This document shows positions 18,286 to 27,582 of a DNA stretch of 64,000 nt, in pieces (the first letter of the stretch is position 1; every line of letters begins with the position of its first letter). This stretch comes from an uncultured Pseudomonadales bacterium. GTDB taxonomy: Bacteria; Pseudomonadota; Gammaproteobacteria; Pseudomonadales; Azotimanducaceae. Made by a program: the position numbers and the translations under genes. The stretch lies in the NCBI GenBank assembly GCA_937775265.1, contig CALKBV010000010.1, positions 124,001-188,000 of the forward strand, read 5' to 3'. The notes below the pieces were generated by a model. It saw only the letters and a list, made by a program, of their open reading frames with translations. It was not told the DNA's origin and did not search any database.

Positions 18286-19689
18286 CTAAGCCCGCCAGTC
18301 TGCAATAAGCTTACCGACACAGGCCGTCAGTTTTTTCGCTGCAGGGATGTGTAAAAATTCATTAGGACCGTGAGCATTGGAATGTGGGCCAAGGATGCCT
18401 GTGACCACGAATTGCGCATTCGGGCTCCTGCTGGCAAGAAATTCCATAAACGGAATGCTCCCACCGCAGCCCATGGCAATCGCGGGTGCGCCGAAGTAAT
18501 CCATTGAAGCCGCCATTAGGCTGTCCTTTAGATCAGGCGTAGTAGCGGGTGCATGCCAACCGGCATTCGGTGTATGGAAGGCGGCACTTACATCGGCGTC
18601 GTTGGGTGCAGAGTCAAGTAGAAGTGCCTTGAGAGCAACAACGGCCTTCACGGCATCAGTTGTCGGAGGAATTCTTAGGGCCAGTCGGGCGGTGGTTTCA
18701 GGGCGCAGCACGTTCCCCGCCTCTTCAGGGGAGGGCGCTCCGCCGATCCCTGTTATCGCAAGGCTCGGTGCCCAAGTGTTGTTTAGTACCAGCTCGGTGG
18801 GATCATCAGATACTGGACCGCCGTGTCCGGCAAATGGATACATTTCTGCAAATGAATTAGCGAGTACCTGTCCTGCTGCAATTGCCTCTTGCCGGCGAAT
18901 GTCTGGGATTTGTTCGTTCAGAAAGGAAGGTTTGATAAACCCTGTGTTCTCATCTTCAAGTCTCGACATGATCTGTCGGAGCAGGCGAAAACTGGAAGGA
19001 ACAATGCCTCCCGCTGCACCGGAATGTGCACCCTGTGTCAGCACACGAACAGTAAGGTCTGCTATCAACATACCCCTTAGCGAGGTGGTTAGCCAAAGTT
19101 GATCGTAGTTGCCGCAGGTTGAATCAAGAGCGATGACAAGATCCGGATCACCAATTATTCCGCCTAGTTTTTCCATATAGTGGGGGAGGTCGGGGCTACC
19201 GCTTTCTTCAGATGCTTCGATAATGACGTTGATGCGCGGTCGTGGTAGTTTTTGGTCGAACAGTGACTTAATCGCAGCAATCGCAGAATAAATAGCATAG
19301 CCATCATCGGCGCCGCCCCTGCCATAGAGTTTTTCACCGCGGATAACTGGGTCCCAGGGCGCCAGCCCATCTTCCCACCCGTCAAACTCTGGTTGCTTAT
19401 CCAGGTGGCCATAGATCAAAATATTCTGGTTAGTATCGCCCTCCAGGGTCATGAGGATGGTGGGCGTCAGTCCGGGTAATTGATGGACCTGCACTTCAAG
19501 CCCTGTGATTTCCTGGGCATTTACCCACGAGACCATGTGGTTAACAGCGTCATGCATGTAACCATTTGCTTCCCATGACGGGTCGAACAGAGGTGACTTG
19601 TTAGGTATTCGGACGTACTCGGTCAGGCTGGGAAGAATGGCGTCATCCCAAAATTCATTAATGTAGCTGGTATTTTTTTCTGGATTCAT
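18286..19689 (-). CDS. M20-family metallopeptidase (dipeptidase)
   Basis: Cytosolic zinc peptidase of the M20 family, about 467 residues. Metal and catalytic marks: ILIYGHLDKQPEF (His and Asp), GRGGADDGYAIY (bridging Asp), EASEESGSPDLP (catalytic Glu pair), and a final HSNAHGPNEF histidine. A dimerisation domain (about 210-370) is inserted as usual. Its start overlaps the fxsA stop by 4 bp (ATGA), so the two are coupled. Likely cleaves dipeptides or acylated amino acids; substrate unknown. Confidence 0.9.
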   Translation of the reverse strand: MNPEKNTSYINEFWDDAILPSLTEYVRIPNKSPLFDPSWEANGYMHDAVNHMVSWVNAQEITGLEVQVHQLPGLTPTILMTLEGDTNQNILIYGHLDKQPEFDGWEDGLAPWDPVIRGEKLYGRGGADDGYAIYSAIAAIKSLFDQKLPRPRINVIIEASEESGSPDLPHYMEKLGGIIGDPDLVIALDSTCGNYDQLWLTTSLRGMLIADLTVRVLTQGAHSGAAGGIVPSSFRLLRQIMSRLEDENTGFIKPSFLNEQIPDIRRQEAIAAGQVLANSFAEMYPFAGHGGPVSDDPTELVLNNTWAPSLAITGIGGAPSPEEAGNVLRPETTARLALRIPPTTDAVKAVVALKALLLDSAPNDADVSAAFHTPNAGWHAPATTPDLKDSLMAASMDYFGAPAIAMGCGGSIPFMEFLASRSPNAQFVVTGILGPHSNAHGPNEFLHIPAAKKLTACVGKLIADWRA

Positions 19690-20192
19690 AGGGGCTTATC
19701 TGGATTCTCTAAATTGGCCTTGGCGGCAGGAGCTTCATTGATAGATTCAGAGACGAATTCTCCTTCGATTGTCTGTCCAGGTTGGTCATCGGTATTCCGG
19801 AAACCACCACTCTGGAAGGGGCTATGCATCTGAAATTGTCCGAAACTGATTGAACGGATAATTCTGGCAGCCAGGGGGCGTCTCAAACCGGGAACCAGGC
19901 AAACAAAGCCAACGATGTCAGTAGCAAAGCCCGGCGTAAGCAGAAGAGCTCCGCCAATAATCAACATGATTCCTTCGAGTAATTCTGTTTCGGGGATTTC
20001 TCCTCTTTTTAGTTTCTCCTGCACCCTGGTCAGGGTTGCCATTCCTTCTAATCGAAGTAGCCATATCCCACATATTGCCGTCAGGACCACCAAACCAACC
20101 GTAGGCAACGGACCAATCATGCCGCCCACCTCGATCAGGATGATCATTTCAACCAATGGGATGATGAAAAACAGGAAAGTAGCTGTACGCAC
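19686..20192 (-). CDS. fxsA: FxsA-family membrane protein
   Basis: Small inner-membrane protein of 168 residues with three hydrophobic helices in the first 80 (LFFIIPLVEMIILIEVG, LPTVGLVVLTAICGIWLL) and a fourth around LEGIMLIIGGALLLTPGF, followed by FLCLVPGLRRPLA-like sequence and a soluble tail. These are the hallmark features of FxsA, whose overproduction relieves F-plasmid exclusion of phage T7 in E. coli; the natural job is unknown. It heads a two-gene minus-strand operon with the M20 peptidase. Confidence 0.88.
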   Translation of the reverse strand: MRTATFLFFIIPLVEMIILIEVGGMIGPLPTVGLVVLTAICGIWLLRLEGMATLTRVQEKLKRGEIPETELLEGIMLIIGGALLLTPGFATDIVGFVCLVPGLRRPLAARIIRSISFGQFQMHSPFQSGGFRNTDDQPGQTIEGEFVSESINEAPAAKANLENPDKPL

Positions 20193-20289
20193 GAGGTGCC
20201 TGTAAGCATGGATTAAAGGCGACTCTAACCAAAGCCGGTAGAACTGTCACTCAAAGTGTTTTATGCGTGTGATAGATTATGTTTTTTCC

Positions 20290-20925
20290 ATGGCCAACCA
20301 AGAGAGTCAACCTTTGAAGGATCTATTTGTTGATGGCGCAGTCGGACGCCTTGAAGCCCGTTTTACCGAAGCTGCATCTGCGACTGGCCTAACGGCTGTG
20401 CTCTGTCATCCACATCCGCAGTTTGGCGGAACGATGAATGACCTGGTACTCGGTGCGCTCGAGACAGCACTGCTTGCGTCAGGAATCAGTAGCTTACGAT
20501 TTAACTTTCGTGGCGTCGGTGGTTCTGAGGGCAAGTATAGCGACGGTGTGGGTGAAATCGACGATGTGGTCGCAGTAACAACCTGGGTGCGTGAAAAGTC
20601 GGCTGGTGAACGGTTAATTCTGGTGGGATACTCCTTTGGTGGAGCTGTGGCACTGTCAGCGCAGGCGCTTCTTGTGCCGGAATGTATGATCCTTGCCGCG
20701 CCGGCCGTAGGGATGTTTGGTCAGCAGGATCCCCCGACCGTGCCAAGCCTGGTTGTCCTTGCGGAAAGTGATCAATTCTTGAGCGCCGATTCGACTAAAG
20801 ACTGGTTTGATGCGCCCAACACTCGGGTAGAACAGATAGCGGATACAGACCACTTTTTCCTTGGCCATCATGACCAGGTGACCAACATCGTAAGAGAATT
20901 TTTGATAACCACTTTTATAGAGTAA
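20290..20925 (+). CDS. Alpha/beta hydrolase (COG2945-like)
   Basis: Serine hydrolase-fold protein of about 211 residues. LCHPHPQFGGTMNDLVLGAL and LRFNFRGVGGSEG are typical of this subgroup, LVGYSFGGAVAL holds the nucleophile elbow (GxSxG) at about residue 115, an Asp lies in VLAESDQF, and the terminal histidine in TDHFFLGH completes a plausible triad. I start at ATG 20290 (MANQESQPLKDLF); the longer ORF from 20263 has no better signal. It is 15 bp upstream of the crotonase gene and probably starts the operon that also carries the MoxR and VWA genes. Natural substrate unknown, perhaps a thioester or ester. Confidence 0.85.
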   Translation: MANQESQPLKDLFVDGAVGRLEARFTEAASATGLTAVLCHPHPQFGGTMNDLVLGALETALLASGISSLRFNFRGVGGSEGKYSDGVGEIDDVVAVTTWVREKSAGERLILVGYSFGGAVALSAQALLVPECMILAAPAVGMFGQQDPPTVPSLVVLAESDQFLSADSTKDWFDAPNTRVEQIADTDHFFLGHHDQVTNIVREFLITTFIE

Positions 20926-20940
20926 ACCCTGGGATTGTAA

Positions 20941-21762
20941 ATGGATCTAAAAACACTCCGGTACGACGTGCTGGACAAAATAGCGACTATCACCTTGAAC
21001 CGGCCGCATCGGATGAATGCGTGGACTGGACGGATGCATACTGAATACCGTTACGCTCTTCACCAGGCTGATAAGGCTGCGGATGTCCGTGCGATCGTAG
21101 TCACCGGCGCGGGTAAAGGTTTTTGTGTCGGTGCCGATACCAAAGCGCTTGAAGGTCATATTGAAAAAGGTGGTTACGACGCGGGTACGCCTGATGTTCT
21201 GGCGGAACCTGGTCAAGGTATTAGTGCAGATTTTGACGCATCTTTTGCGTATCATTTCGGACTGTCAAAGCCTGTGGTTGCCGCCGTGAATGGCCCGGCA
21301 GCCGGAGTCGGACTGGTTCTGGCTTGTTTTGCAGACATACGGTTTGCAGTGCCCGGTGTAAAGTTCACTACGGCCCATGGCAAGCTCAATTTCCCGGCAG
21401 AATATGGTTTGTCCTGGTTGCTTCCCAGGCTGATCGGATTGCCGCGGGCGAATGACTTGCTGCTAACGAGTCGAATATTTACGTCGGATGAAGCGTTCAC
21501 GTTGGGCCTGGTTAACAGGCTTGTTGAGCCTGAACTTCTTCTGAAAGAGACCTATGCGTATGTCCGGCAAATGATTGAAACAGTATCTCCAGGGTCGCTA
21601 AGAGAAACCCGATGGCAGATCTACAAGGATCTCCACAGGGATGTGGCCGCGTCGGTAAAGGACAGCGAGAGGTTAATCGATGCAATGAGCCGACAGAAAG
21701 ATTTTACAGAGGGCGTGAATGCGTTCTTGGAGAAGCGGGTACCTAACTGGACTGGGGAATAA
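20941..21762 (+). CDS. Enoyl-CoA hydratase/isomerase (crotonase) family
   Basis: Crotonase-fold enzyme acting on acyl-CoA, 273 residues. The two oxyanion-hole segments are GAGKGFCVGADTKA (about 57-70) and AAVNGPAAGVGLVLACFAD (about 115-133), with the LNFPAEYGLSWLLPRLIG active-site region at about 150-168. The exact reaction (hydration, isomerisation or other) cannot be fixed, as the catalytic acid positions vary. Second gene of the hydrolase-crotonase-MoxR-VWA run. Confidence 0.9.
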   Translation: MDLKTLRYDVLDKIATITLNRPHRMNAWTGRMHTEYRYALHQADKAADVRAIVVTGAGKGFCVGADTKALEGHIEKGGYDAGTPDVLAEPGQGISADFDASFAYHFGLSKPVVAAVNGPAAGVGLVLACFADIRFAVPGVKFTTAHGKLNFPAEYGLSWLLPRLIGLPRANDLLLTSRIFTSDEAFTLGLVNRLVEPELLLKETYAYVRQMIETVSPGSLRETRWQIYKDLHRDVAASVKDSERLIDAMSRQKDFTEGVNAFLEKRVPNWTGE

Positions 21763-21806
21763 GCGAGTGCTATCAGAAATAAACATTAGATTAGTTGGAG
21801 AGTGAC

Positions 21807-22646
21807 TTGAGTACAGAATTAGCCACTGGATACGAACTACAGGATGAGCCTTACTACCTGCCGCTTGCCGATGAAGTGGAGGTGTTCATGGCAGCCTACG
21901 AGCAGCGACTTCCTGTGCTACTCAAAGGGCCAACCGGTTGCGGTAAGACTCGATTTGTTGAGTACATGGCGCACCGCATTTATCGGCAGGGGGGAAACAG
22001 TATTAAGCAGCCCTTGCAGACAGTCGCCTGTCATGAGGATTTGTCTGCAACGGATTTGGTCGGCAGGTTCCTGCTTCAGGCGGAGGAGACGGTTTGGCAG
22101 GATGGGCCTCTATCCAGAGCAGTGAAAGAAGGATCAATCTGCTATCTGGACGAAATAGTTGAAGCGCGCAAAGATTCCACTGTGTTGATTCACTCGTTAA
22201 CGGATCACAGGAGAATTCTGCCGGTAGAAAAGCTGGGGATCATACTCGAGGCGCACCCGAACTTTTTGCTGGTGATTTCTTATAACCCGGGATACCAGAA
22301 TGTACTGAAAGATCTGAAGCCAAGTACCCGCCAAAGATTCATCGCTATTGATTTTGACTATCCTGAACTCTCCGAGGAGGCCAGTATTATTGCGCATGAG
22401 AGTGGTGTAAGCGCGACATTTTCAGATCAGTTGGCGCGCATTGGGCAAAAGATCAGAAATCTGCGAAGCCATGGTTTCGATGAAGGTGTTAGTACTCGGT
22501 TACTTGTCTATGCCGGGCAATTGATCGTCCAGGGTGTACTCCCGCGGCGTGCCTGCGATGCTGCTATATCGAAAGCGGTTTCAGATGACGTTGAAGTGCA
22601 GCGAGCGATCGCTGAATTGGTCGACGCTGTCTTCCCCGCCGATTAG
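21807..22646 (+). CDS. MoxR-type AAA+ ATPase, CbbQ/NirQ/NorQ family
   Basis: Cytosolic AAA+ ATPase of about 279 residues that normally works with a VWA partner to insert a metal into, or remodel, a target enzyme. Walker A is GPTGCGKTR at about residue 44, Walker [12 protein letters not shown] at about residue 108, sensor [22 protein letters not shown], followed by the helical C-domain. The ORF track begins at TTG 21795; I prefer TTG at 21807 because GGAG lies 6 bp before it. The partner VWA gene begins 11 bp downstream. No rubisco, nitric oxide reductase or other usual client gene is in the window. Confidence 0.9.
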   Translation: MSTELATGYELQDEPYYLPLADEVEVFMAAYEQRLPVLLKGPTGCGKTRFVEYMAHRIYRQGGNSIKQPLQTVACHEDLSATDLVGRFLLQAEETVWQDGPLSRAVKEGSICYLDEIVEARKDSTVLIHSLTDHRRILPVEKLGIILEAHPNFLLVISYNPGYQNVLKDLKPSTRQRFIAIDFDYPELSEEASIIAHESGVSATFSDQLARIGQKIRNLRSHGFDEGVSTRLLVYAGQLIVQGVLPRRACDAAISKAVSDDVEVQRAIAELVDAVFPAD

Positions 22647-22657
22647 GTCACTATCTC

Positions 22658-25600
22658 GTGGAACCAAAAAGTACACAAAGTGTAGAAGAAGCCGCGGATC
22701 GACTTTGGCTGATTAACCGGGATACCGCGGCGCGTTTCAGGTCGACGATAGCTTCTCTTGAAGCTGTTTTTGCTCCTGAGGAGATAAATCGCCTTGCCGA
22801 AAGCTGTGTCACCATTGCAGATTCTGGCTGGCGTTCATTTGAGACGGTGAACCTGCTGCTGGAAATCGCAGCCGTGACTGAACATCCAGCGCGACTGATG
22901 GAGATCACGAAGGCCGCAGAGCAGCTGTCTGGTTATTCGTTTGAACCGGCTGCTAATTATCTTCAGATGGTGCTGGGTGCAGTCGAAGTCGGCCACTCAA
23001 AGGAAATTTCCGAGCTGGAGCAGGCCGGTTTAGCGCTGCATTCGAAGTATCAGCATGCCTCAGGTTTGATTGGAGGTTACTTTAGCGCCGCGCAGATTGT
23101 TCTTGCCCGTGGCGATAGTGATAATCTTCTTTGTTGGGTGGAAGTGGCTCGTGGTATGTTCGACCTTGGGCGTGATGACCTGTTTCGATTCCTGGTGTTG
23201 AGCGAGCAGTCTGCCAACGTTTCCTGGGTGATGGTTAGACGGTTCCAGCTGAAGTCTACTCAAGGTTGCCTCATCTATCTTGATCATGTTCGTGATTTTC
23301 AGGATAGGTTTTCCGGCGCTCAAATGACGTTGATCGAGTCTGCCATGCTAAAACATGTGGACTCCTCCTTTGAAGACCTGATCGACTCTTTCGAATCTCT
23401 GCATGCTTTTGATCCCGATCAGGTTTCATTGATCCTGGCGCTAGGAAAGGAGATTGAGCATGCGAACAGTTTAGCTGCATTTAATAGAAATGCGGGAAAG
23501 CTTCCATTGGGTCGCGAGAATGTCATCAGGGAATGGGTCGAGTTCGGCAATGAGGTTGCCCGGGGTAACGATTTTGCCGGACAGGCTTACTTTAATCTGG
23601 AGTCTATGCGATCGAACGAGATGCTCGCATCTTTGCAGGGGCAGGTTTCATTTGAAGGTCATCGGCGAACATTCGATCTGCTTGCAGAAGCGATTACCGC
23701 AAAAAATGTTGTCGTGGAGAGCATTGATGCAACGAACCGCAACCTGGAAGGGCTGCGCGGTGATGGTTCAGGCCTTGGGTTGCCCGATTATGATGGGCGG
23801 GTGGTGCGCTTGCCTCAAACCGTCAATATCTTCGAGTCTGAAGCTGACAACTTTGGGTTTTACAAAGTATCGCTTTTCCATCAACTCGGTTACGCGGAGT
23901 TCGGTTGTTTTGCAGAGATTGAAACAATTAGTACCATGCTGGGAACTTATCCCGACCGTCAGCTAGCAGAGCGCCTGTTCTTGATTGCAGAGGATGCTCG
24001 AATCGACTGGCAGCTCGCGAATAGATACCCCGGCATACAGCCGCAGCTAAAGCGGCAAAAAAAACGGGCTGCCCAGGCAAGGCCCGTAAAAGAGCGAAGC
24101 CGTAAAGCGCAGTTACTGGAGGTTCTTGTCCAGACCAGCCTGGACTCACCCTATGAAAAGTATGTGCGTCAAATCTACTGGCCCGAGGCGGCGCTCCTTT
24201 GGCAAACACTTGGTCGCCTAAAAAAGGCAACTGCGGACATTGATGAAGTGCTGAATGTCGTTGGTCAATGTTACCGGTTACTTGAATCCCCTGGTGAGGA
24301 TGCGTCCGGTCAAGACATGACGAGTATCAAGGCCGAGGAAATTGATATGCTCCTGGAGGAGCTGCCAGAGCCGGTACCTTATCGGGGTCAGATTGATGTG
24401 GAGCAGGTTAACTCCACACTAAAAATTGATGCTCTGGTTGAAGAACTCCATGAACAGCTTGATGCTATGTCCGACCAGCCTCCGGGTGCCGAAATGCCTG
24501 GAAGCGACCAGGACCAGGTTGAGTTGGGAGACTTAAAGAAAGGCGATGTCGGAGAAGGCGTTGCTATGTTGCTCACGGAACTTGAGAACGAGCTTGGAAG
24601 TGAGCCGGGAGAAATTGATCCTGGAGACAAAGAAGGACTGTTTGAGTTTCTTGGAGGAATATCCTCGCGCTCGAGCGATGCGAGTGAGCATCAATATGAT
24701 GAATGGGACTATCAGATTTCAGACTATCGATCCAAGTGGTGTACTTTGTTCGAGCACAGGGAATTGGACGCAGACGAACAGTATGTCCACACGGTGCTTC
24801 GGGACCATCAGGATCTGGCGAGAAAAATACGTCAGCAGCTGAACAAGGTAAAGCCAGAGATGTTACGAAAGGTAAAAGGCGTTGAGGAAGGAGAAGAGCT
24901 CGACCTGGAACGCACCATTTCATATGTGGTTGATCGCAGGGCCGGGCTAACACCAGATGACAACATTTACATCCAACGTCAGAGAAAAGACCGGGATGTC
25001 TCTACGCTATTTCTGTTGGATATGAGCGCATCGACTGACGATATTATTTCTGATCCTGATGCCGACCCTATAGAGCCTTTGGATATTGATGATGATGAAT
25101 ACCTCGTCGACTTCTTTCAAAAGAAAAAAGCACAGGATGAAGTCGCCCGAAGGATTATTGATGTAGAAAAAGAGTCTGTTGTTTTGATGGCGGATGCGCT
25201 TGAATCTCTGGGAGATGCTTATTCGGTTTGTGGTTTCTCTGGGTATGGGCGGGACCAGGTCGATTACTATCTTTGCAAGGATTTCGACGAGCCGTTCAAC
25301 GCGGTAAGCAAGGGGCGTATCGGGGGAATCAAACCCTGCCGAAGTACGCGTATGGGACCACCGATCCGCCATGCGACCCGTCGGCTTATCGAAACGGGCT
25401 CCAGGATCAAAGCACTCATTATCATGTCAGACGGTTATCCCCAGGACCATGATTATGGTACCGACAGGAATTCGCGGGATTATGGTTTGATGGATACGAT
25501 GAAGGCATTATCGGAGGCTAAGCAACAGGGCGTGCTGACATACTGTTTGACGGTTGACCCGTCGGGGCATGACTACCTGCGTGCGATGTGTGCGGACAGC

Positions 25601-25675
25601 CAGTATATGGTGATTCAGGACTTGGAGCAGTTACCGGAGGAGGTCTCCAGGGTCTATAGAAGCCTGACCGGCTAA
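22658..25675 (+). CDS. Large VWA-domain protein, CbbO/NorD family
   Basis: 1005-residue partner of the MoxR ATPase. The C-terminal von Willebrand A domain (about 780-1005) holds a MIDAS motif DMSAST at about residue 788 and SDGYPQDHDYG further on; a strongly acidic insert follows the MIDAS (DPDADPIEPLDIDDDEYLVD). The N-terminal 600 residues are helical, with no domain I can name, and a Glu/Pro/Gly-rich linker spans about 600-680. It is longer than the usual NorD or CbbO. The GTG start at 22658 follows the ATPase stop by 11 bp. VWA proteins of this type dock the ATPase to a substrate. The target here is unknown. Confidence 0.88.
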   Translation: MEPKSTQSVEEAADRLWLINRDTAARFRSTIASLEAVFAPEEINRLAESCVTIADSGWRSFETVNLLLEIAAVTEHPARLMEITKAAEQLSGYSFEPAANYLQMVLGAVEVGHSKEISELEQAGLALHSKYQHASGLIGGYFSAAQIVLARGDSDNLLCWVEVARGMFDLGRDDLFRFLVLSEQSANVSWVMVRRFQLKSTQGCLIYLDHVRDFQDRFSGAQMTLIESAMLKHVDSSFEDLIDSFESLHAFDPDQVSLILALGKEIEHANSLAAFNRNAGKLPLGRENVIREWVEFGNEVARGNDFAGQAYFNLESMRSNEMLASLQGQVSFEGHRRTFDLLAEAITAKNVVVESIDATNRNLEGLRGDGSGLGLPDYDGRVVRLPQTVNIFESEADNFGFYKVSLFHQLGYAEFGCFAEIETISTMLGTYPDRQLAERLFLIAEDARIDWQLANRYPGIQPQLKRQKKRAAQARPVKERSRKAQLLEVLVQTSLDSPYEKYVRQIYWPEAALLWQTLGRLKKATADIDEVLNVVGQCYRLLESPGEDASGQDMTSIKAEEIDMLLEELPEPVPYRGQIDVEQVNSTLKIDALVEELHEQLDAMSDQPPGAEMPGSDQDQVELGDLKKGDVGEGVAMLLTELENELGSEPGEIDPGDKEGLFEFLGGISSRSSDASEHQYDEWDYQISDYRSKWCTLFEHRELDADEQYVHTVLRDHQDLARKIRQQLNKVKPEMLRKVKGVEEGEELDLERTISYVVDRRAGLTPDDNIYIQRQRKDRDVSTLFLLDMSASTDDIISDPDADPIEPLDIDDDEYLVDFFQKKKAQDEVARRIIDVEKESVVLMADALESLGDAYSVCGFSGYGRDQVDYYLCKDFDEPFNAVSKGRIGGIKPCRSTRMGPPIRHATRRLIETGSRIKALIIMSDGYPQDHDYGTDRNSRDYGLMDTMKALSEAKQQGVLTYCLTVDPSGHDYLRAMCADSQYMVIQDLEQLPEEVSRVYRSLTG

Positions 25676-25789
25676 TCTGGTGATCTCTGCAAATAGCCGG
25701 TGCCTGAACTAGATGAGAACAGCGTTAACTTCAGAAAGGATGGTTTCAGCGTAATGACAAAAAAGAATAAGAACGCGTACTAAAGTACA

Positions 25790-26431
25790 ATGACAGAAAC
25801 ATCGGATGACTTACCCGGTAGCTATCACCATGGTGATCTTCGCCTAGCGATACTTAAGGCTGCATGCGATCACCTGCGACGGGAAAATGCGGAGTCCCTA
25901 AGCCTGCGAGCCCTGGCGAGGGGAATTGGTGTTTCACAAACAGCCCCTTATCGTCATTTTGATTCGAAGAACGCCCTGTTCGCTGGTATTGCCACCTGGG
26001 GTTTTCAGATCCTGGGCGGCCAGATGAAGGCATCGCTGGCTGACCAGACATCACCAATGGAATCATTTTTGAGCCTTGGGCGTTGTTACCTGGACTTCTC
26101 ACGCGAGCATGCCGAAAAGTACCAGTTGTTTTTTGATTCAAGCCTGGTTGAATTCGGTGAGTATCCCAAGCTGCAGGAGGCGAGCGGGGTTTGCTTCGAT
26201 CACTTGTTGGACGTGATTCGGCTTGGTCAGCAGGCTCGGTTGTTTGTAGAGCGGGAAGAGGAAGAAATTGCGTCTATTGTCTGGGCTGGCCTGCATGGAA
26301 TGGCTAGCTTGTTGCAGTTGGAACATGGACGCGGGGATCTGATTGACCGGCCTGTGGGAAAAGCAATCAGGTTTCTCGCCGAAGAACAGGATCAAACGCT
26401 AAACTTGTTATTGCGCTCCGTTCTGAAGTAG
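25790..26431 (+). CDS. TetR-family transcriptional regulator
   Basis: Dimeric repressor-like protein of 213 residues. The N-terminal helix-turn-helix is LSLRALARGIGVSQTAPYRHFDSKNALFAGIA at about 38-70; the helical C-terminal ligand domain resembles the WHG subgroup (REHAEKYQLFFDSSLVEFGEYPKL). It is divergent from nothing nearby: the next gene pdxA-like is 92 bp downstream on the same strand. It could regulate either the upstream fatty-acid run or the following genes. Ligand unknown. Confidence 0.87.
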   Translation: MTETSDDLPGSYHHGDLRLAILKAACDHLRRENAESLSLRALARGIGVSQTAPYRHFDSKNALFAGIATWGFQILGGQMKASLADQTSPMESFLSLGRCYLDFSREHAEKYQLFFDSSLVEFGEYPKLQEASGVCFDHLLDVIRLGQQARLFVEREEEEIASIVWAGLHGMASLLQLEHGRGDLIDRPVGKAIRFLAEEQDQTLNLLLRSVLK

Positions 26432-26523
26432 TTTCAGGCCCGGGCGTTATCATTGTTACGATGACCAACAGTGTAACAGCTGATTTAGGCCGCATTGATC
26501 GTTTTACTCACTAAGGAGAAACC

Positions 26524-27522
26524 ATGAAGAAGCCTCTGCTCGCTATTACGATGGGTGACCCGGCGGGCGTTGGCGCGGAAATTGTCGTAAAGGCCTACAA
26601 GGAACTGAGTAGTGGTGACGCAACAATCTTTGTCATAGGGTCAGCTGATTGCCTGCGGCAGGCGATGCAGCAGACTGGCTGCCAACACCGGATTGAGGTC
26701 ATAGAGTCACCCGAAGATATCGTTGATTCGCTGCAGGCTATCCAGGTACTTGAGCCCGTCTCATTTGATGCCTCCAGCCTGATAGTAGGGCAGGTCGCGG
26801 CATCCTGCGGGGAAGCCGCGGTGAGGTACTTTGAAACAGCTGTAACGCTCTGCCTTGATGCCCGGATTCAGGGTGTTGTGACCTGTCCAATCAATAAGGA
26901 AGCGGTTCACGCCGCGGGTTTTCACGGGGACATTGGCCACCAGGAAATTCTGTCCCGGATGACCCAATCGGAGTTGACGGCCACAATGCTGATGACAACA
27001 GGGTTAAAGGTTGCTCACCTCTCAACTCATAAATCTCTCGCAGAGGCGGTCGCCTATGTGAAACAAACCGTTCTGGTAGAAAAACTCGAGTTGACAGTTG
27101 CGAGTCTTGAGCACTGGGGGATCAGAAGCCCAAGGGTTGCTGTTGCTGCGCTAAATCCTCACGGTGGTGAGGGCGGCATGCTAGGGCGAGAAGAAATTGA
27201 AGAAATCACGCCCGCTGTAGCAACCTGCCAATCCCTTGGCCTGGATGTCAGGGGCCCATTTCCAGCTGATTCGATTTTCTATCGGGCGATTAATGGTGAG
27301 TTTGACGCTGTGCTCGCGCTCTATCATGACCAGGGGCATATCGCGATTAAAGTCCATAATTTCGAGGAAAGTATTACGGCAACCATGGGTATTCCGTTCA
27401 TTCGTACCTCGGTAGATCACGGTACGGCGTTCGATATTGCAGGCCAGAATCGCGCCGATGCGGGGGGGCTCATCGAGGCAACTAGGGCGGCTATTAATAT
27501 GTTAAATCAATCACTTACATAG
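26524..27522 (+). CDS. PdxA-family 4-hydroxythreonine-4-phosphate dehydrogenase
   Basis: NAD(P)-dependent, metal-dependent dehydrogenase/decarboxylase of 332 residues. Signature segments: TMGDPAGVGAEIVVKAY, TCPINKEAVHAAG, HQEILSRMT, LYHDQGHIAIK (metal-binding histidine), GIPFIRTSVDHGTAFDIAG and DAGGLIEATRAA. The LYHDQGHIAIKVHNFEESI region differs from the LYHDQGLPVLKY form in pyridoxal-pathway PdxA, and resembles the PdxA2-type paralogues used in degradation of four-carbon acid sugars. I therefore leave the symbol empty. It sits between TetR and a sugar-lactone oxidase-like gene, which also suggests catabolism. AAGGAG precedes ATG by 7 bp. Confidence 0.88.
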   Translation: MKKPLLAITMGDPAGVGAEIVVKAYKELSSGDATIFVIGSADCLRQAMQQTGCQHRIEVIESPEDIVDSLQAIQVLEPVSFDASSLIVGQVAASCGEAAVRYFETAVTLCLDARIQGVVTCPINKEAVHAAGFHGDIGHQEILSRMTQSELTATMLMTTGLKVAHLSTHKSLAEAVAYVKQTVLVEKLELTVASLEHWGIRSPRVAVAALNPHGGEGGMLGREEIEEITPAVATCQSLGLDVRGPFPADSIFYRAINGEFDAVLALYHDQGHIAIKVHNFEESITATMGIPFIRTSVDHGTAFDIAGQNRADAGGLIEATRAAINMLNQSLT

Positions 27523-27582
27523 CATTTCGAATATGCTACAGTTGTCGCCCCGCAAGGGTGAATGCCTCCGGAATACGCCTTC

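Noticed and set aside
21807-25675. Rubisco activase (CbbQO) or nitric oxide reductase activation (NorQD)
   Set aside because: The domains match the family, but neither rubisco nor nor genes are in the window, so a specific function is not assigned.
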